A stretch of DNA of 64,000 nt from Hydractinia symbiolongicarpus (Eukaryota > Cnidaria > Hydrozoa > Anthoathecata > Hydractiniidae): positions 24,382,501 through 24,446,500 of the forward strand of contig NC_079879.1 of NCBI RefSeq assembly GCF_029227915.1, in the 5' to 3' direction. How positions within the stretch are numbered: the first letter of the stretch is position 1; every line of letters begins with the position of its first letter. The notes below the pieces were generated by a model that was not told the origin of the DNA, did no database searches, and saw only the letters and a list, made by a program, of their open reading frames with translations. This document shows, piece by piece, positions 59,801-64,000 of the stretch. A program made the position numbers and the translations under genes.

Positions 59801-62800
59801 TAATCAAGACAGATCACAAATAAAAAAGGAGCTAGAGTGTCTCCTTGTAGTACACCTGCCAAGATTTCAAGGGACTGTGTCACCATCTGGCAAGCGAACC
59901 ATAGATGTAGTGTTATTGTACAGGATCGTTATGACTGTGACAGCTTCTTTAGGAATCCCATATGCTAGTAGAATCTTTTTCATCTTACCTCAATGAACCG
60001 AATTAAAGTCTGAGAAGTCTACGAAAAAAAGTGTATCTGGAAGCCGCCTTGTTTTTCACATCTTCAATGATTCTTCAAATAGTAAGGATTTGGCCAACTG
60101 TAGAACGGCTTTTTCTGAACCCATTTTGATTTCTTCTGAGGTTCTTTTTCACTCGCAATTGATGTGAGAGTAATACCTCTATAACTAGCAACTATAACTC
60201 TATAGTTGCTATAGTTTGACTGTGGTCCCCTTTTTTTGGAAATTGTAATATGCCACCTTCAGTCCATGCTTGGATTGTTTTTCCCTTGTATACCTCATTG
60301 CAGTAATATAACAGGAGATTGTTAAACTTCTGAGTTTTCCAGACTTTTGGTGGGGTATTGTCTAGACTAGCTGCCTTTTTGTTTTAAAGTTTCTGCAGTA
60401 CTATTTCCAGTTCACTTTCGTTAAATCAACCAGTTTTTATTGCCAATTCTTGCTGAAAGGAATTGATTTTAATAGTTCTATCTAATACAAGGGGTTGCTT
60501 GCCAAGTAAATTTTAAAAAATGGCTTTTCCATTTACTCATGCGTTCATCTTGACTCTTGCCTTTGATCTTTGCCTTAGTAGCTCTTTTTCTTCCAGTGAT
60601 CTCACTAACTGCTTACCAAGCGAGCATTGACTGTTTCTTTTCAAAGGCATTGGATATAGCCTTGTTGTTCAGTAAGATATGCTGTTTCAAGTTTCTTTTG
60701 TGCCTGCTTGTGTAACTTGCAGTTATGTCTGGTATGATTTGTGTTTTTGATTTTTGCTAGTCTACTTAGCTCTTTTTTTTTGCAGGATAAAATCGTTTTT
60801 CCCAGGGAAGCTTTCTCTTAGCTTTTTCTTTATTTTGTGATTAGCATTAAAGTAGTTTTAGTATGATCTTTAACGAAGTTTTGGTATGCATTATTGACAT
60901 CTATATTTTCATCGTCGTTGTTTGTTTGGAGAATGTTGTAGCGGTTTCTTAGTAACCTTACTGGAAAGTAAATTTGACTGTTTCTTTATGTTGCACATGA
61001 CAATTATCTAATTATTGCTTTCAGCCACGTGATATTTTGTGTGGAGCAGCAGATGAAGTTTTGATTTGTTTAAAAGATGAAAAATTAAAGGTATATAAAT
61101 ATATTAAATATTTAAATTTCAAACATTAAAATAAATAGCCAAAAATAATATTTCACGCAAAATTAGCTGTGCACGTACATGTAATTATTTGGTATATGTT
61201 TAGATTTTAACTTATTTCAAGTTATTTATTGCAAAATTTCACATTTCAGGATAGGGAAAGAAAAAAAGAAATTGCTGCCTTGCTCGGTAGTGTTCCTGAC
61301 GAAAGATATGCGCTCCTAGTAAATCTTGGACGTAAAATCACTGATTACTCAGTTGACAAAGACGCTGCTGGTGATGGTAGGCTAATTATTATTTATTTTA
61401 TTGTACAGAAATTTGTAATCCTAATGGTTGTGATATTTGCCTGACGTTTGTCTTTAACAAATCACCCCCAAAATATTTGTTTTGTATAGGGTGTGTTTTA
61501 AGCTATCAGTTTTGTAAAGTTAAAAGTGCCCAAACTTCAAAACAAATAAACATTGTGTTGAATTTTAATCTTTTCTAGTTAGGCAATTTTTGGACTGACG
61601 ATGAGTTTCTTAAGCATGAATTATATTGTTATTGTCATTACTGTTAGTTTAAGTTTAATAAGAGTTTTTTGGGTGTGTTAAATATTTTCCATTTTTACCT
61701 CTGGTGTTGTTGATCATTTGAATTGTAGGTGGTAGGGTGAATAGAGTGTGGAAATCTTTATTTTTGTTTAGGAAATTAAATAGGAAATTTAGAGTTAAAA
61801 GAGTTTCAACTATATTGACCAATCAATTGAAACCATTTGATGCAAAAACACATTATCCACCTCTTATTCTTTTTAATATGCATAATGGTGGGGTGCCAAG
61901 TACCAGGTAATTAAGTAGGAAGACAATAGGAGATTTAAAATCAATTGTTAACAAAACCATTATCCTCTTTGTAGAAGATATGATTGATGAAAATTATGGC
62001 GTAGCTGTTCAATTTGATGAAGATGACGAAGAGGTAATTTTATCAAATTCATAATTTATCTATGTCACTTTGTTTTCGCTTTTTTTTTAAATCGAGCTTT
62101 CATGCATTGTAAAATGTCCTTGTATGTGGTTGTTGTTAGAAAATAGCAGTAGTAATCTAGAAAAATCCCAATAAAACCTTTGCACTAGAATTGTTGTAAC
62201 TGGTCATTCAATTGTTATTTTCCTTTACAGCTGTAGATGAATATTTGTTTTTTAAATTAGGACAAAGATGTGAGAGAAATAAAAGACGAATCAGATGAAG
62301 ACGAAGCAGAGGGAGTGGAGGCTGATGTTGATATGACATTGCATGGAGGGGTAAGTTTTTTGTTTGTGTGTCAAGAGGATTGTTAAGAAGGTGTATGTAT
62401 GAGATTATGCTTCAGCGCAATTAGGCATTCACTTGTACTAAGAGGGTAGCTTGATATAGTTTAAATGCAAGAATGAGATAGATATCTTTTTGACCATGCA
62501 ACATCAGTGTTGAAATGTTGTACAACAAACTGGTTGTCATAGTAAATGTTATTTTTATATTTTACTGTTCTTTAGCTGGATGATGAGGAAGGTGGTTTCA
62601 AGAAATCAAATGAAATATTACATCCCAGACAAGTTGATGCATATTGGCTGCAGCGTGAGCTCAACAAGTTTTACAAAGATGCAGAAGTTTCAAGAGCTAA
62701 ATCTGAAGAAGTTTTAGATGTTCTCAAGGTAAGATGTTGACTATTCGATGTCATTCGTTGTAAGCTGCAGAACATAATTACGTCCTTTTTATTCATTAAA

Positions 62801-64000
62801 ACATCAGCATTATCTTAAACCTAATATGAAATCATTTTAAATGAACTATACATGTATGTTGCAGGGTCATGCATGCTTCCTTTAATATAAATTTTTTATC
62901 AGATTTCTGTGACAGAATTCGACCATAAATTTTGTGCACCAATTTTTTTTACAAAAAGCATTACACAAAAGCTCATTTAAATTTTACTCTGAAACAATTT
63001 TCCCAAATCTTGCATTAACAAGGACGTTTAAAGAGAAAATACACTAATGCGTTGACATGTGCATATGGAATGTGTTTTGTAGAATATTATTTCTCTTGTT
63101 CTTTTTTTACAGACAGCGTCAGATGAGAGAGATCTAGAAAACAAGTTGGTTCTTTTACTTGGTCATGATAAGTTTGCAATCATCAAAACAATTCGAAAAC
63201 ATAAAAAGATGAGTAAGTTCAAGAACAAAAACTTTGTTTATGAAGTAAAACCTATCAGTTCTAACTATGAAATTTCACTTATAGTGCATATAACCATCCT
63301 CAAATGAGTAAAAATGTGCTCTTTGTTTCTCTTTAGTTCTGTATTGTACACTTCTGGCCATGGCAGAAACAATGAAAGAACGAAAAAATCTGGAAACTGT
63401 GATGAAAGCTGACCCTGAACTTGCTGAAATCCTTGCCCAACTTTCTGAGCAAGATCAAGAAGATTTGGTTCAAGTGTGTACTGTTTGTTTTTATATGAAA
63501 TGTGTGATGTGAAATGTTACAGAGAATGAGCTTGAATTTATGTATTGAAATCTTTTTCTTTTATTCTTTACCTTCGATGATTGATGAACATAAAAATCTG
63601 CATCTCCATCAACTTAAAATGAAATGGAAGTTTGTGTTAATTTGGATGTTAAGATACAAATATGAACTAGCAAGTTCACTTTGTTAACTAAAACTTTCTT
63701 ATGCGACTGTTTGTTTTCAGGCTGAACGTGCACGTAAAGCTGCAGCAAGAAAGTCCCGTGTGGATGCTGATTTAAATGCACTGGAAGGTGAAGACAAAAT
63801 GGTAATAAATAAGCTTGAATGATAAATACAAATTTGCATCATTTTCTTTGCACATTAATCCTAGTATACACAATATCAAATATTTTCTATTTAGAGTCGA
63901 TATGCAAGAAAACTGTTGGATTTAGAAGATCTTTCATTTAAAGATGGTAGCCATCTCATGGCAAACAAAAAGTGCCAATTGCCTGATGGTTCTTTTCGAA
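56314..64000 (+). CDS. SNRNP200: SNRNP200 (Brr2), 5' part, runs off window
   Basis: N-terminal 438 aa of the U5 snRNP helicase that unwinds U4/U6 during spliceosome activation. Exons: 56314-56358, 56992-57164, 58671-58848, 61025-61090, 61250-61376, 61975-62033, 62261-62350, 62576-62728, 63113-63212, 63337-63473, 63721-63801, and 63895 to the edge; phases match. Starts [20 protein letters not shown], matching the [20 protein letters not shown] start of animal Brr2. Further family blocks: [26 protein letters not shown]-like [38 protein letters not shown], an acidic stretch ([20 protein letters not shown]), [25 protein letters not shown], and [20 protein letters not shown]. The helicase cassettes (over 1,600 aa) lie beyond the window. 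Introns hold a LINE tail, a TIR element and a LINE RT relic. Confidence 0.97.
56400..56851 (+). pseudogene. LINE 3' end with (GAT)n tail
   Basis: In SNRNP200 intron 1. Broken frames read [21 protein letters not shown] and an R-x-D-x-K-V-F-H-A-x-I-E-N-D-I-K-P tail. This is the pattern of the C-terminal LINE segment (GRPRKTW...DL...N...DR..W...I...). It ends directly in (GAT)n at 56812-56850, consistent with a microsatellite-tailed non-LTR element. Confidence 0.65.
57337..58581. mobile_element. 1.2-kb TTA-flanked TIR element with array
   Basis: Left end GGGACCATCTCAAAATGTTC and right end (complement) GGGATCGTCTCAAAATGTTC, both flanked by TTA. Three-base TWA duplications with GGG-type ends fit the PIF/Harbinger class. 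No transposase. Interior: TTCGTAT-rich leader, 53-bp array, TTCGTAT-rich trailer. Sits in SNRNP200 intron 2. A truncated relative is at 52470-52885. Confidence 0.85.
57700..58150 (+). repeat. 53-bp minisatellite, about 9 units
   Basis: Unit: AGATCGCCGTAGATCGTTTA, then AAAATCATGAAAACGGGATCGTAGAAAGCGAAA, with variants (ATAAAACCAAA for the last part). Nine GATCGCCGTAG-type starts spaced about 52 bp. Confidence 0.92.
59000..60500 (-). pseudogene. LINE ORF2 remnant with YADD motif
   Basis: In SNRNP200 intron 3, antisense to the gene. Minus strand: [11 protein letters not shown] (about 60115), then a broken motif A zone, [15 protein letters not shown] (frame-shifted, about 59960), [21 protein letters not shown] (59860-59790), [10 protein letters not shown] (59700, the catalytic YADD), [14 protein letters not shown] (59600) and [15 protein letters not shown] (59510), then a decayed C-terminal part to about 59000. 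Non-LTR retrotransposon; inactivated by several stops and frameshifts. Confidence 0.88.

Overview
This is a window of an AT-rich, intron-rich animal nuclear genome. The genes have phase-consistent GT..AG introns, 3'UTRs with AATAAA signals and a heavy load of decayed DNA transposons, LINEs and SINEs. No prokaryotic signal is present. Gene content (intronless class A GPCR cluster, LHPP, CUTC, LRP2BP, haspin, ZDHHC24, SNRNP200), small compact proteins and the repeat style suggest an early-branching metazoan, most likely a cnidarian. That placement is inference; no sequence here proves it.

Layout. 1-9.1 kb: three intronless rhodopsin-class GPCR genes (two on +, recently duplicated; one diverged, on -) among MITE-like inverted repeats. 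9.1-13 kb: gene-free, with a small MITE and a hAT transposase fossil. 13.1-29.1 kb: three consecutive minus-strand housekeeping-type genes, each assembled exon by exon with matching phases: LHPP (six coding exons), CUTC (eight) and LRP2BP (five). LRP2BP has a 6.3-kb first coding intron that hosts an opposite-strand, single-exon gene for a secreted, glycosylated, coiled-coil protein. 29-36 kb: repeats (LINE fragment, 51-bp tandem repeat, Merlin transposase pseudogene, SINE, and a 1.7-kb TA-flanked TIR element). 36.1-42.7 kb: a complete haspin kinase gene on + (13 coding exons, 478 aa). 42.7-53.4 kb: no confident gene; SINEs, MITEs, a 2.1-kb TIR element with an 18-copy internal minisatellite, a LINE reverse-transcriptase fossil and a fragment of another TIR element. 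53.5-54.3 kb: ZDHHC24-like palmitoyltransferase with its coding region in one exon. 56.3 kb to the edge: the first 12 coding exons of SNRNP200 (Brr2), whose introns hold two LINE fossils and a 1.2-kb TTA-flanked TIR element.

The genes do not form an obvious pathway. The most unusual aspect is the repeat landscape: three TIR-bounded, transposase-less elements with different termini (two TA-flanked, one TTA-flanked) each carry internal tandem arrays, and two of these arrays share a 53-bp period and appear distantly homologous. All coordinates and splice sites were read by eye; no alignment or database search was run.
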